16,237 bases of DNA. Origin: Candidatus Rifleibacteriota bacterium (GTDB taxonomy: Bacteria; Riflebacteria; Ozemobacteria; Ozemobacterales; Ozemobacteraceae). A program made the translations under genes and the position numbers. The notes beneath the pieces are model-generated. The model ran no database searches and was not told the DNA's origin. It was given only the letters and a program-made list of their open reading frames with translations. Each line of letters begins with the position of its first letter. Positions within the stretch are counted from its first letter, which is position 1. Shown here piece after piece: positions 7,331 to 14,813 of the stretch. The DNA lies in contig JAKJFO010000085.1 of the NCBI GenBank assembly GCA_022704885.1, forward strand, positions 1 through 16,237, written 5' to 3'.

Positions 7331-7581
7331 GAAGTTAAGTCTATGGCTGATCTGGCTATTGGCTCCTGTAAAAACAAAATGGATATCAAAGGTTATATCG
7401 TATATTCGGGCTCTCGGCGGAATCTCATTCGCTACAACTCTCACCAGGCGAAAATTGATTGTGCAAAGCTATGGCTCTGCGCCAATATTGCCTGGCTCGA
7501 AGTTTTCGCTCATGAGAAACCCGCCTGCGCCCTTACCGACCATTTGAGTCCTTTTTAATTATGCAGACCTCAATAAATGAA

Positions 7582-7605
7582 ACAGCGCCCCGGTAAGGGC
7601 GCTGT
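7582..7605 (-). terminator. Intrinsic terminator of the GH13 gene
   Basis: A perfect nine-base stem, ACAGCGCCC (7582-7590) and GGGCGCTGT (7597-7605), encloses a six-base loop. It begins 28 bases after the GH13 stop on the minus strand and is followed there by TTCATTTATT, an interrupted T-rich tail. Confidence 0.65.
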
Positions 7606-7633
7606 CGCGTTCAGCAGTTAACTGATGGATAAC

Positions 7634-8065
7634 TTATTTGCGCAGAATCACGCCAGTCGTCGGCGGAACGTTGTAGTCACCTTCGGCTTCGTAGAGGCCG
7701 ATATCGTTTACTTTTTCGCCGTCACAGATGACTTTCCAGGCGCCACTCATCGGCAGCCGGAAGTTGACCCAGTTGTGGGGATCGCCGTTGAGCAGCACCA
7801 GCAGATTGTCGCTGCCTTTGAGAAACATGCCAAGACCTTTGCTGTTGGCCGGCTGAATCCAGTCAATATGCTGGCTGTTGAGCGCAACTGCATGTCTGAA
7901 ATTCGGGTATTTTTTGCGCAGTGAGATAAGGCCGCTGTAGAGGTCGAAGATGTCACGATTGGCGCCTTTTACAGTCCAGTCGATGTAGTTGATATCGTTA
8001 TCCTGGTCGTAGGAATTGTGATTGCCTTTCTTGCTGCGATTGAATTCCTGGCCGAAGTGGATCAT
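7634..8065 (-). pseudogene. C-terminal part of the frameshifted GH13 debranching-type enzyme
   Basis: This frame carries the end of the enzyme encoded at 7998-9902, shifted by one base. It begins with MIHFGQEFNRSKKGNHNSYDQDN, which is the stretch that normally follows the 'AQG-x-PM' turn after catalytic region IV in isoamylase/pullulanase-type enzymes. It continues through the last barrel helices and a C-terminal beta domain ending in TTGVILRK. The ATG at 8065 is an internal Met, not a real start: the frame reads 'VPM' just upstream and there is no Shine-Dalgarno. The intact reading (no stops, good family features) suggests either a very recent lesion, a sequence error or frameshifting. Alone it would not be an enzyme. 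Confidence 0.75.
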
Positions 8066-9902
8066 CGGAACCCTGAGCAGTGAGCAGAACTATCGCGGCC
8101 AGGCGGGTTTTCTTTTTGTCGCCGTGATAAAGATCGTTGAGCGTATAGCCATCGTGTGCTTCGAGATAGTTGAGACTTTCGGCCGGTTTGGCCGTCCACC
8201 AGAAACAGCTGCCAGCCATGACCGTCATCACGTCGTTACGATTGCCGTTTCCATCAATGAAAGCACGCATTTTTTCGCGGAAGTCGTCGTTCCATTTAGC
8301 CAGGCGGGTATTACGGAAATCACTTTTGCCCCATTGATTGCGCTGCCAGTCAGCAGCCCAGGGCTCGGCGGTAAGAATCGTCGATTCAGGTAGTTCGTCA
8401 ATGACGCGCTGCATGGTCTTCTTGTCGATGATGGTGCCGAGATCGAATCTGAAACCATCGACGTGGTATTCTTTCATCCAGTATTTCAGGCTGTCGAGAA
8501 TCATTCTGCCGGTCATCGGGTTCTCGGTGCGCATTTCGTTGCCGCAGCCGGTGCCGTTCCAGTAGAATTTGCGGTCATCCATCAGGCGATAATAGCCCGG
8601 GTTGTCGAAGCCCTTGAAGTTAAGAGCAAGACCGCGATGGTCGCCTTCGGCGGTGTGGTTGAAAACCACGTCGAGAATCACGGCGAATCCTTCATTGTGA
8701 AGGCCATTGATCAGGGTTTTGAGTTCTTTGACCGCCTGACCGGACTTGCCGGTTGCGAATGAACCTTCGGGAGCGAAGAAATGACTGGTCATGTAACCCC
8801 AGTGATTGGTTACCCCGGCGAAGTTGTTGTCGAACTCGTGAATCGGCATGAGTTCGATGACATTGACTCCGAGTTGTCTGAGATGGCCAAGAACAATGTT
8901 GGTATCTCTGCCGTGCAGCATGCCAAGATAGCCGCCTTTATGCGGGCCGGTTACATTCGAACTCTTGTGAGCGGTAAAATCTTTGACATGCATTTCATAG
9001 ATTATCGCATCTTTGCCTGCCGGTGGCTTGAAGCCCTGGTCTGTCCATTTGAATGAATGGTTGACTACGATGCTTTTGCCGTCATGGTCTACGTTAGCGA
9101 AAGCATACGGGTCAGACAGCAGACGTTCAGGGTCGAAAAGAAAACCGGGGGTCTTGGGGCCGTCAGCGGTATAAGCGTAGTAGGTTCCATACAGAGAACC
9201 GGGTAGAGCAACGCTCCAGATTCCATTGTCGCTCTTTTTCATGGCATGAACAACGCCCCGTTTTTCGGTGGCGGTTTTGAACAGGTGCAATTTAACTTCG
9301 GTTGCATCGGGCGAATATACCGAAAATATGGTTTTGCCGTTTACCACATGCGCTCCCAACATGCCGCCTGTGGTGTTACGTGAAGTTCGGCGGGAAGAAG
9401 TTGCGCTCGTTCTGGCCAGCAGCTGCACGCGGTCGCTGACATTAGTGTCGGGGCGTGCCTGATGACCGGCGAATTCTTTGCGTAATGCCTGCATTGACTT
9501 GAGATTGCCAAGCAACTGCGGGTTTTCGGTCTGAGCCAGGTATTTTACCCTCGCCTCAAGCAGATTGAGGCTTTCTTCGAAGGCCCGCTTCTCGGCCTGA
9601 TTGCTGACGCGGTAGCCATAAAGCCTGATCTGCTGAGCGGCAGCTTCAGCCTGTTCTGGTGATTCAATAGTTGCCATCAGCCGTTTCAGATTATCAACAC
9701 TTGCCGATTCACGCGAAAGAGCAGCAACAGCTCCTTCATGACCTGATTCGCTGATAGCACGGCCGGCAAGATGGATATCCCGGGCCATACGGTTGATATT
9801 ATCAACAAGCTGCTTGTTAAAATCGGCCGCACAAAGCGTTACCGAAACCAGTAAAGCCAGAGCCAGGCATAAATAACCTCTTGCCGAAGTCTTGTACATC
9901 AT
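7998..9902 (-). CDS. Exported GH13 debranching-type glucan hydrolase, N-terminal and catalytic part (frameshifted)
   Basis: The 634-residue frame starts with a signal peptide (about 1-26, cleavage near LCA-A), then a helical, Glu/Gln/Ala-rich region (about 27-165) that I do not recognise. Next comes a CBM48-like beta domain (about 181-285) and a GH13 alpha-amylase-type barrel. Catalytic regions: I DVVFNHT (411-417), II GFRFD with nucleophile D487, III AEPW with acid/base E513, and IV AHDG with D584. DVVFNHT, AEPW and HDG point to the pullulanase/isoamylase group, cleaving alpha-1,6 branches in glycogen-, starch- or pullulan-like glucans outside the cytoplasm. After Gln610-Gly611 (bases 8070-8075) the frame becomes foreign to the family and the true continuation is in another frame (7634-8065). 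GGTT at the join fits loss of two bases from GGTGTT. Start: two adjacent ATGs (9902, 9899) follow GGAGG; the second has the better spacing. The catalytic triad is complete, but the C-terminus is missing without frame correction. Confidence 0.88.
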   Translation of the reverse strand: MMYKTSARGYLCLALALLVSVTLCAADFNKQLVDNINRMARDIHLAGRAISESGHEGAVAALSRESASVDNLKRLMATIESPEQAEAAAQQIRLYGYRVSNQAEKRAFEESLNLLEARVKYLAQTENPQLLGNLKSMQALRKEFAGHQARPDTNVSDRVQLLARTSATSSRRTSRNTTGGMLGAHVVNGKTIFSVYSPDATEVKLHLFKTATEKRGVVHAMKKSDNGIWSVALPGSLYGTYYAYTADGPKTPGFLFDPERLLSDPYAFANVDHDGKSIVVNHSFKWTDQGFKPPAGKDAIIYEMHVKDFTAHKSSNVTGPHKGGYLGMLHGRDTNIVLGHLRQLGVNVIELMPIHEFDNNFAGVTNHWGYMTSHFFAPEGSFATGKSGQAVKELKTLINGLHNEGFAVILDVVFNHTAEGDHRGLALNFKGFDNPGYYRLMDDRKFYWNGTGCGNEMRTENPMTGRMILDSLKYWMKEYHVDGFRFDLGTIIDKKTMQRVIDELPESTILTAEPWAADWQRNQWGKSDFRNTRLAKWNDDFREKMRAFIDGNGNRNDVMTVMAGSCFWWTAKPAESLNYLEAHDGYTLNDLYHGDKKKTRLAAIVLLTAQGSDDPLRPGIQSQQERQSQFLRPG

Positions 9903-9937
9903 TTGCCTCCAGGTTCAGGTTGTCAATGTATTTTATG

Positions 9938-9966
9938 ATTATACTCATTTTAACCCAAAGCGTCAG
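9938..9966 (-). promoter_or_regulatory. Sigma70-type promoter of the GH13 gene
   Basis: On the minus strand CTGACG (9961-9966, four of six to TTGACA) and a perfect TATAAT (9938-9943) are spaced by 17 bases. The predicted start near 9931 leaves a leader of about 29 bases containing GGAGG. It lies just after the terminator at 9990-10018, so the GH13 gene is its own transcription unit. Confidence 0.7.
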
Positions 9967-9989
9967 CGTTTATGCCAGAAAATGTGCAT

Positions 9990-10018
9990 AAAAAAAACTC
10001 CCGCATTTCGGCGGGAGT
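9990..10018 (-). terminator. Strong intrinsic terminator after the exported 221-residue protein gene
   Basis: A perfect eight-base stem, ACTCCCGC (9997-10004) and GCGGGAGT (10011-10018), has a six-base loop. On the minus strand it is followed by eight T (9990-9997 on the plus strand as A, the last one shared with the stem). It begins 17 bases after the stop of the upstream gene and probably ends the long minus-strand run of genes. Confidence 0.88.
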
Positions 10019-10035
10019 CTTTGCAGTTTTAATGC

Positions 10036-10701
10036 TTAATCGACGCTGAGGTGTATGACGGTTCCACCGTCTTCGCCACCTTCGACGCGCAATACCTTGA
10101 GAATGCCCTGGCGTGACTTCTTGAAGCGTTCCTGCAGCATAAGAAGATCTTTATCGCTTTTGGTAACGTTGGTACCAAAGATGATCAGATCCTTTTCGAA
10201 GCGCTTGATCATTCTGCGAAGATCTTCGATATCGGACACGGTAAGATTACATTTCTTGACGACCTGACCAAAGTTGGGTGCCAGACCAATTTCGATGACA
10301 TTTTCGACAAGATTCTGCATCAATCTGATAGCATAGTATTTATCCATCGGGCGCACACGAACCAGCGTTCGCGAGGCGTGATTCTTGAACCAGCCTTTGC
10401 GCAGAAAGTTGTTGAATACGTCATGCAGCTCGTCATTATTGGCAATTTTGGGTGACGGGTTGTTGTTCCAGATTATCAGACTGCGCTTCGAGGAAAGACT
10501 CGGTTTCGACTGGTCGCGCTTGAGCGGTTCGGTATTGGGCGGAATGCGCAGCGAAAGCGTAACCTGCTTATCCTTGATGTCTTCAGGAACGGGGATGCTG
10601 ATAGTCGAGTCAGCACTGACCGAAAAAGTGAAAACGCCGGCCAGAACAGCCATCATTCCAAGTGGAACAAGGAATCTGAGACCCGGTATCGTTAATTTCA
10701 T
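10036..10701 (-). CDS. Exported protein of unknown function
   Basis: A 221-residue protein with a clear signal peptide (hydrophobic core 10-25, cleavage likely after A30 in SVSA). It continues with a Pro/Lys-rich stretch that includes LSLRIPPNTEPLKRDQSKPS. The second half is rich in charged helices (NDELHDVFNNFLRKGWF, DIEDLRRMIKRFEKDL) and ends with a short beta-like VIHLSVD. No family is recognised; the helical pairs faintly recall SLH-type modules, but the sequence match is too weak to call. Start: ATG at 10701 with GGAGG six bases upstream. It is the last gene before a strong terminator and 89 bases downstream of the M24 peptidase gene. It may be transcribed with the upstream cluster or from a weak promoter of its own (TTAACA is present in the gap, without a convincing -10). 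Confidence 0.7.
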   Translation of the reverse strand: MKLTIPGLRFLVPLGMMAVLAGVFTFSVSADSTISIPVPEDIKDKQVTLSLRIPPNTEPLKRDQSKPSLSSKRSLIIWNNNPSPKIANNDELHDVFNNFLRKGWFKNHASRTLVRVRPMDKYYAIRLMQNLVENVIEIGLAPNFGQVVKKCNLTVSDIEDLRRMIKRFEKDLIIFGTNVTKSDKDLLMLQERFKKSRQGILKVLRVEGGEDGGTVIHLSVD

Positions 10702-10790
10702 GACATACCTCCGTTACAATCTCGTTCTTCGCTGCCTATCGGCAGGGCATGCAAGTTTGTTAACCGATTGTAGAAATATGTCGTCAGTGC

Positions 10791-11864
10791 TTAAAAATCG
10801 AGTTCGAGCAGCTTGTTCGGGGTCGCGGTGAGTCGCAGCAGGCCATCAGGCTTGACTACATAGACATCTTCGATTCTGACGCCGCCCCACCCTGGCAGAT
10901 AGATACCTGGTTCAACGGTAAAAGCCATGCCTGGCTCGACCTTGTCTTTGCACTTTTTATTGAGAGCAGGCGCTTCATGCACATCGAGACCAAGAGAGTG
11001 CCCGAGCCCGTGGCCAAAATATTCGCCATAGCCGGCGTCAGTGATTACTTTGCGAGCGACAGCATCGACGCGGTTGCAGGCGATTCCGACTTTAAGTGCC
11101 TTGACTGCTGCAGTCTGAGCTTCAAGTACCGTATTGTATACCTTTTTGAATTTTGCTGTTGCCTTACCCATGAAGATAGTGCGGGTCATATCGGAATGAT
11201 AACCGCCATAAACGGCGCCAAAGTCGATCTTTACCATTTCGCCGACCTTTATCTTGCGCGAAGAAGGCTGGGCATGCGGCTTAGAAGCATTCGGACCGGA
11301 CGCGATAATGGTGTCGAAGCTGGGCATCTCGGAACCACGCATTTTCATGAAGAATTCGAGGTGTGCCGCAACTTCGGTTTCGCGCATGCCTGGCTTGATG
11401 ACCTTCATAAGGTCGGCAAAGGCAGCGTCTGCGATCGCAAAGGCTTTTTTCAGACAAACAAGTTCATCAACATCTTTGTATTCCCTGAGCCCTTCAACCA
11501 GTGACTGTGTCGGTATCAGGTCAATTTTGAGCTCTTCAGCATAAGAAAGAAAAAGATTGAGACTCATACTTTTTTCGATTCCGAGGCTGGTGATCTTGAA
11601 TTTCTTGATTTCCTTACGCAGTGAATCAACGAGGCTCTTTTTAAAAACTACAATTCTGGCAGTCTTGCCAACCTGAATGGCGCTCTGCTCCTGATACCGA
11701 AAGTCGGTAAAAAACACGGCCCTGTCGCGAGTTATCAGCATAGTGCCGGATGAGCCCGAAAAACCGCAGAGATAGCGAACATTTCTCGGGTTGGTGATCA
11801 GCATCGCCTCAAAATCTTCAGTAAAGCTGCCTCTTAATCGTTTGATTCGTTCGATGTGATTCAT
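10791..11864 (-). CDS. M24 family Xaa-Pro aminopeptidase/dipeptidase
   Basis: A 357-residue cytoplasmic metallopeptidase that removes N-terminal residues next to proline or cleaves Xaa-Pro dipeptides. The N-terminal creatinase-like domain (about 1-130) includes MLITNPRNVRYLCGFSGSSG. The C-terminal pita-bread domain shows all five dinuclear metal ligands: D214 (KIDFG), D225 (HSDMTRT), H289 (GHGLGHS), E318 (FTVEPG) and E332 (GVRIED). Length and layout fit the PepP/PepQ-like short bacterial forms. Start: ATG at 11864 is supported by AGGAGA six bases upstream and by the family N-terminus. A longer reading back to 11948 would run into the end of the M16 peptidase gene with an unrelated basic extension, and is rejected. 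It lies 31 bases after the M16 stop, probably in the same operon. Confidence 0.92.
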   Translation of the reverse strand: MNHIERIKRLRGSFTEDFEAMLITNPRNVRYLCGFSGSSGTMLITRDRAVFFTDFRYQEQSAIQVGKTARIVVFKKSLVDSLRKEIKKFKITSLGIEKSMSLNLFLSYAEELKIDLIPTQSLVEGLREYKDVDELVCLKKAFAIADAAFADLMKVIKPGMRETEVAAHLEFFMKMRGSEMPSFDTIIASGPNASKPHAQPSSRKIKVGEMVKIDFGAVYGGYHSDMTRTIFMGKATAKFKKVYNTVLEAQTAAVKALKVGIACNRVDAVARKVITDAGYGEYFGHGLGHSLGLDVHEAPALNKKCKDKVEPGMAFTVEPGIYLPGWGGVRIEDVYVVKPDGLLRLTATPNKLLELDF

Positions 11865-11895
11865 TGCCTTTCTCCTTGCACTTCTGCCGATAAGT

Positions 11896-13209
11896 TTATG
11901 CCTTGTTCTGGCTTTTGAGAGTCGGATAAGTAACGACCGGACGGCCACCGAAAGGACTGTCAGCCAAGATTGCCGCCGCCTCTGGTGTTGGTGCGATCAT
12001 GGTTATCGCCATGCGGTTCAGATCGAGAATCTCTCGGGCAACCGCCTTGATGTCTTCTGAAGTTGTCTCAAGATAAGGCTTTAGTGTAATCTCGGGCTGC
12101 TTCGGCTCGACACCATACAAAAAACCGGTAGAAAGCCGGTTCATGCGGTTTGTCGTACTTTCGAGCGCGATAAGCATATTGCCCTTAAGCTGTTCACGGG
12201 TATCTTCGAGTTCGCGCGCGGTCAACCCGCGTGCTGCGACTTTTTCGATCTCGGCATGAAATAGATCGAGAACCTTTTTGAGATGCTCCATTGAAGTACC
12301 TGCATAAATGCCGAGCAGGCCAGTCTTTTTGAATGAGGTATGATAAGAATACACGGTATATGCCAACCCGCGCTTCTCACGAATTTCCTGAAAAAGACGA
12401 CTGCTCATGCCGCCACCAAAAGCAGCATTGAGAATGGTCATGGCAAAACGCCGTTCATCTGAGAATGAAACGCCGGGCGTGCCCAGGGTAAGATGAACCT
12501 GCTCGATATCTTTCTGGTGAATGGTGATGTCGCAGGTCGGTTTTGGCAGCATTTCACGTGGCTTGAAGCTCCCTGACCGCATTTTTTTGAGCTTCTTTTC
12601 GAGCATCTGTTTGAGTTCATCCCAGTCGAAATTGCCGGCAGCGCAAACCAGGAGGTTTTCGGTAACATACTGCCGGTTGAAAAACGAGAAAATACCATCC
12701 CGTTGCATCGAAGCGACGGTTTGCGCGGTACCCAGTATCGGACTGCCGAGACGGGCATTTTTCCAGATATTCTGGCTCAACAGTTCATGAATGATTTCGT
12801 CAGGAGAATCTTCGTACATCTTGATTTCTTCGAGAATGACACGGCGCTCACGTTCGAGCTCTTCGATGACGAACTGCGAGTTGATGATCATGTCTGAGAG
12901 AACGTCGACAGCGATATCGAGGCGATCTTTGACCACTCTGGCGTAGTAGCAGCAGTAGTCTTTGGCGGTAAAGGCGTTGAGATAGCCGCCAATTCGGTCG
13001 AATTCACTGGCAATCATTCTGGCAGAGCGTTTTTTAGTGCCCTTGAACAGCATATGTTCGATAAAATGCGAAACACCCTGCAGCTCTTCGGTTTCGTAGA
13101 GAACGCCGCTTTTGAGAAACATTCCGATCGAAACGCTCTGAACGGTATCGAATCTTTCGGCAATAACCTGAATTCCGTTATCCAGCGTCTGTTTAAGGTA
13201 TGGTGACAA
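11896..13209 (-). CDS. M16 family zinc peptidase (processing peptidase-like)
   Basis: A 437-residue protein of the M16B subfamily, related to mitochondrial processing peptidase beta subunit and Bacillus YmxG. The inverted zinc motif HFIEH gives H48, E51 and H52, and the third ligand is likely E128 in RRVILEEIKMYEDSP. The C-terminal half contains the usual FGGGMSSRLFQEIREKRGLAYTVYS, so the protein has both the active and inactive M16 half-domains. No signal peptide is seen. Start: a TTG at 13209 preceded by GGAG at seven bases. There is no ATG near the family N-terminus (SPYLKQTLDNGIQVIAE). The ribosome site overlaps the last codons of scpB, four bases away, implying coupled translation. The natural substrate is unknown. 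Confidence 0.92.
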   Translation of the reverse strand: MSPYLKQTLDNGIQVIAERFDTVQSVSIGMFLKSGVLYETEELQGVSHFIEHMLFKGTKKRSARMIASEFDRIGGYLNAFTAKDYCCYYARVVKDRLDIAVDVLSDMIINSQFVIEELERERRVILEEIKMYEDSPDEIIHELLSQNIWKNARLGSPILGTAQTVASMQRDGIFSFFNRQYVTENLLVCAAGNFDWDELKQMLEKKLKKMRSGSFKPREMLPKPTCDITIHQKDIEQVHLTLGTPGVSFSDERRFAMTILNAAFGGGMSSRLFQEIREKRGLAYTVYSYHTSFKKTGLLGIYAGTSMEHLKKVLDLFHAEIEKVAARGLTARELEDTREQLKGNMLIALESTTNRMNRLSTGFLYGVEPKQPEITLKPYLETTSEDIKAVAREILDLNRMAITMIAPTPEAAAILADSPFGGRPVVTYPTLKSQNKA

Positions 13210-13213
13210 AATA

Positions 13214-13978
13214 TTACTCCATGTCAGAATGCTGCTGCCCGTCTTTATCCGGTTCAGCCGCCTGCGGTGAATTGTCGGTCTCTTCTTCTGTTATCGGCAT
13301 AAGTCCCTGACTGTCGTTGAAATCTTTTTCGACCTGTTTATGTTCACCAGAAAGCTCGGCTTTCTGGCCTTCCGGGGTCAGCTGTTCTGGTATATCCAGC
13401 GAAGGTACCGGCAGTTCCTTGAGATTTTTCATGCCAAAATAATACAAAAAATCCTGAGTGGTTGAATAAAGTCTGGGCTTGCCAATTACCTGTTTTTCGC
13501 CAGAAACGTAGATCAGCTTCTTTTCGAGCAGATTCGAGACCACACCATCACAGTTAACCCCACGTATGGCATCGATCTCGGCCTTGGTGATCGGCTGTTT
13601 AAAAGCGATCACCGCGAGTGTTTCGAGAGCCGGCAGAGACAGCGAAACCAGCTTCTGACCATCGAGGCGCTGAATGAAAGGCGACACCATGGCTTTGGTG
13701 GCCAGTTGAATACCATTCTCAAGAATGGCGATCTGCAGACCACTGCTCTCGTCTTCATCATAGGTCTTTTTACGGGTGTAAACTATCTCTTCAGCTTTTT
13801 CCTGGGTTACCCCGAGAACAGCAGACAGCTTTTCCCATGAAATGGGGCGGTTTTGCACCAGCAGCAGACCATCGAGAGCTGCACCCAGCAGCACCGGATC
13901 GACTTCAACTGCTACCTCAACCGGAGCAGTTTCGGTTACTGCCGGTTCTTCGTTTATCTGTATATTTTCTTCATTCAT
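13214..13978 (-). CDS. scpB: Segregation and condensation protein B (ScpB)
   Basis: A 254-residue kleisin-associated protein of the SMC-ScpA-ScpB condensin complex. It has two winged-helix domains, with LDGLLLVQNRPISWEKLSAVLG (about 36-56) and the highly typical SLPALETLAVIAFKQPITKAEIDAIRGVN (about 114-142), followed by VVSNLLEKKLI. It carries an acidic N-terminal extension (about 25 residues) and an acidic, low-complexity C-terminal tail (about 65 residues) longer than in many homologues. The start overlaps the scpA stop by eight bases (ATGAATGA), with AGGAGA five bases before the ATG. It acts with ScpA on SMC to organise and segregate the chromosome. Confidence 0.94.
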   Translation of the reverse strand: MNEENIQINEEPAVTETAPVEVAVEVDPVLLGAALDGLLLVQNRPISWEKLSAVLGVTQEKAEEIVYTRKKTYDEDESSGLQIAILENGIQLATKAMVSPFIQRLDGQKLVSLSLPALETLAVIAFKQPITKAEIDAIRGVNCDGVVSNLLEKKLIYVSGEKQVIGKPRLYSTTQDFLYYFGMKNLKELPVPSLDIPEQLTPEGQKAELSGEHKQVEKDFNDSQGLMPITEEETDNSPQAAEPDKDGQQHSDME

Positions 13979-14813
13979 CGCTGTCTCCTGAGGTATAACT
14001 GATTATCTCGCCGCCAACCTCGTCGGGCTTATCTTCGGGCAGGTCTTCGACGGCAATGTTCTTGCCACTGCCGGCAATGGCCGGGCGCAGCACAATCGGC
14101 CTGAAGTTCGCTTTCTGGGTAACGTCGAGTTCGCCGGCCTTGGCCATTTCGAGAACAGCCATGAACGACAAAACGGTTTCGTAGCGACTGGCCGATTTTT
14201 TTATCAGGCGGTCGAAGGTCATTTCGCCCTTAAAAGCCTTGAGCAGAGCTCTGATCTCATTAATGCGCTCGATGATTCCGATTTTTTCGAGAACTACCCG
14301 ATGCACCGGAGGACTGATGCGGCGGCGCACCAGAGCATGATAAATGCTCAACAGCTCAGAAGGGCCGATATCGATTTCGAGAATTTCTTCAGGCTGGCGC
14401 TCAAGATCGCTGCTACGGGTATAGATGCGCGATGCACAGCGCTCCATCTCGCGCAGCTCAAGAGCAACCATTTTGAACTTTCTGTATTCCAGCAGCTTTT
14501 CTACGAGTCCAGCGCGGGCGTCTTCTTCGTAGAAGCTTTCGTCAATATCGAGATCGCCACTGCTGACTTCTTCAGGCTTTTCTCGCGGCAGCAGCATCTT
14601 CGATTTGATTTCGAGCAGAGTTGCTGCCATGACAAGAAAGCCGGAAGCGACTTCCATGTCGAGAATTTCCATCATCTGCAGATATTCGAGATATTGTGAC
14701 GCGATATGCGCGATTGGAATATCGTAAATATTGATTTTCTGCTCTTCGATAAGGTGATAGAGCAGATCGAATGGTCCTTCGAAGACCGGCAGTTTTACCT
14801 GATAACCACTCAT
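13971..14813 (-). CDS. scpA: Segregation and condensation protein A (ScpA), kleisin
   Basis: A 280-residue kleisin that bridges SMC heads. The N-terminal SMC-binding domain shows VFEGPFDLLYHLIEEQKINIYDIPIAHIASQYLEYL (about 9-44). The middle includes MAATLLEIKSKMLLPRE, a typical ScpA stretch, and the C-terminal winged helix reads MTFDRLIKKSASRYETVLSFMAVLEMAKAGELDVTQ. A tail of about 35 acidic residues follows. The ATG at 14813 abuts the trpS TAA with no space and no Shine-Dalgarno (the bases just before it read TCTCCTG, the complement of one). Translation is therefore most simply explained by reinitiation after trpS. The scpB gene overlaps its end. Confidence 0.94.
   Translation of the reverse strand: MSGYQVKLPVFEGPFDLLYHLIEEQKINIYDIPIAHIASQYLEYLQMMEILDMEVASGFLVMAATLLEIKSKMLLPREKPEEVSSGDLDIDESFYEEDARAGLVEKLLEYRKFKMVALELREMERCASRIYTRSSDLERQPEEILEIDIGPSELLSIYHALVRRRISPPVHRVVLEKIGIIERINEIRALLKAFKGEMTFDRLIKKSASRYETVLSFMAVLEMAKAGELDVTQKANFRPIVLRPAIAGSGKNIAVEDLPEDKPDEVGGEIISYTSGDSDE

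Larger units (their letters stand above)
7252..7633. other. 382-base intergenic region with no supported gene
   Basis: It holds the leader and probable promoter area of the 147-residue protein gene (7252-7330), a palindrome at 7310-7330 and, at the other end, the terminator of the GH13 gene (7582-7605). Between about 7331 and 7580 there are roughly 250 bases that I cannot explain. A plus-strand frame is open from ATG 7343 to the TAA at 7556-7558 (71 codons), but it has no ribosome site and no recognisable protein features. No tRNA-like or riboswitch-like fold was recognised by eye. Confidence 0.6.

Noticed and set aside
7148..7558. Plus-strand open frame of 136 codons, including a 71-codon version from ATG 7343
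   Set aside because: Its first part is antisense to the supported minus-strand gene, it has no Shine-Dalgarno, and the translation has no recognisable domain. It is kept only as an unexplained intergenic stretch.
8063..8075. Programmed +1 ribosomal frameshift in the GH13 gene
   Set aside because: No slippery codon followed by a stop or stimulatory element is evident, and a +1 shift would drop one residue from a conserved turn; a two-base deletion is simpler.
9827..9902. Lipoprotein signal on the GH13 enzyme (Cys24 in VTLCA)
   Set aside because: Leu directly before the Cys does not fit a lipobox; an ordinary signal peptidase I site nearby fits better.
10735..10748. CTGCC-GATA-GGCAG hairpin after the M24 gene as a terminator
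   Set aside because: Five-base stem without a T-rich tail, in front of a gene that may be co-transcribed.
11865..11948. 28-residue extension of the M24 peptidase
   Set aside because: It overlaps the M16 gene end and is Arg/Lys-rich noise, while ATG 11864 has AGGAGA at proper distance.
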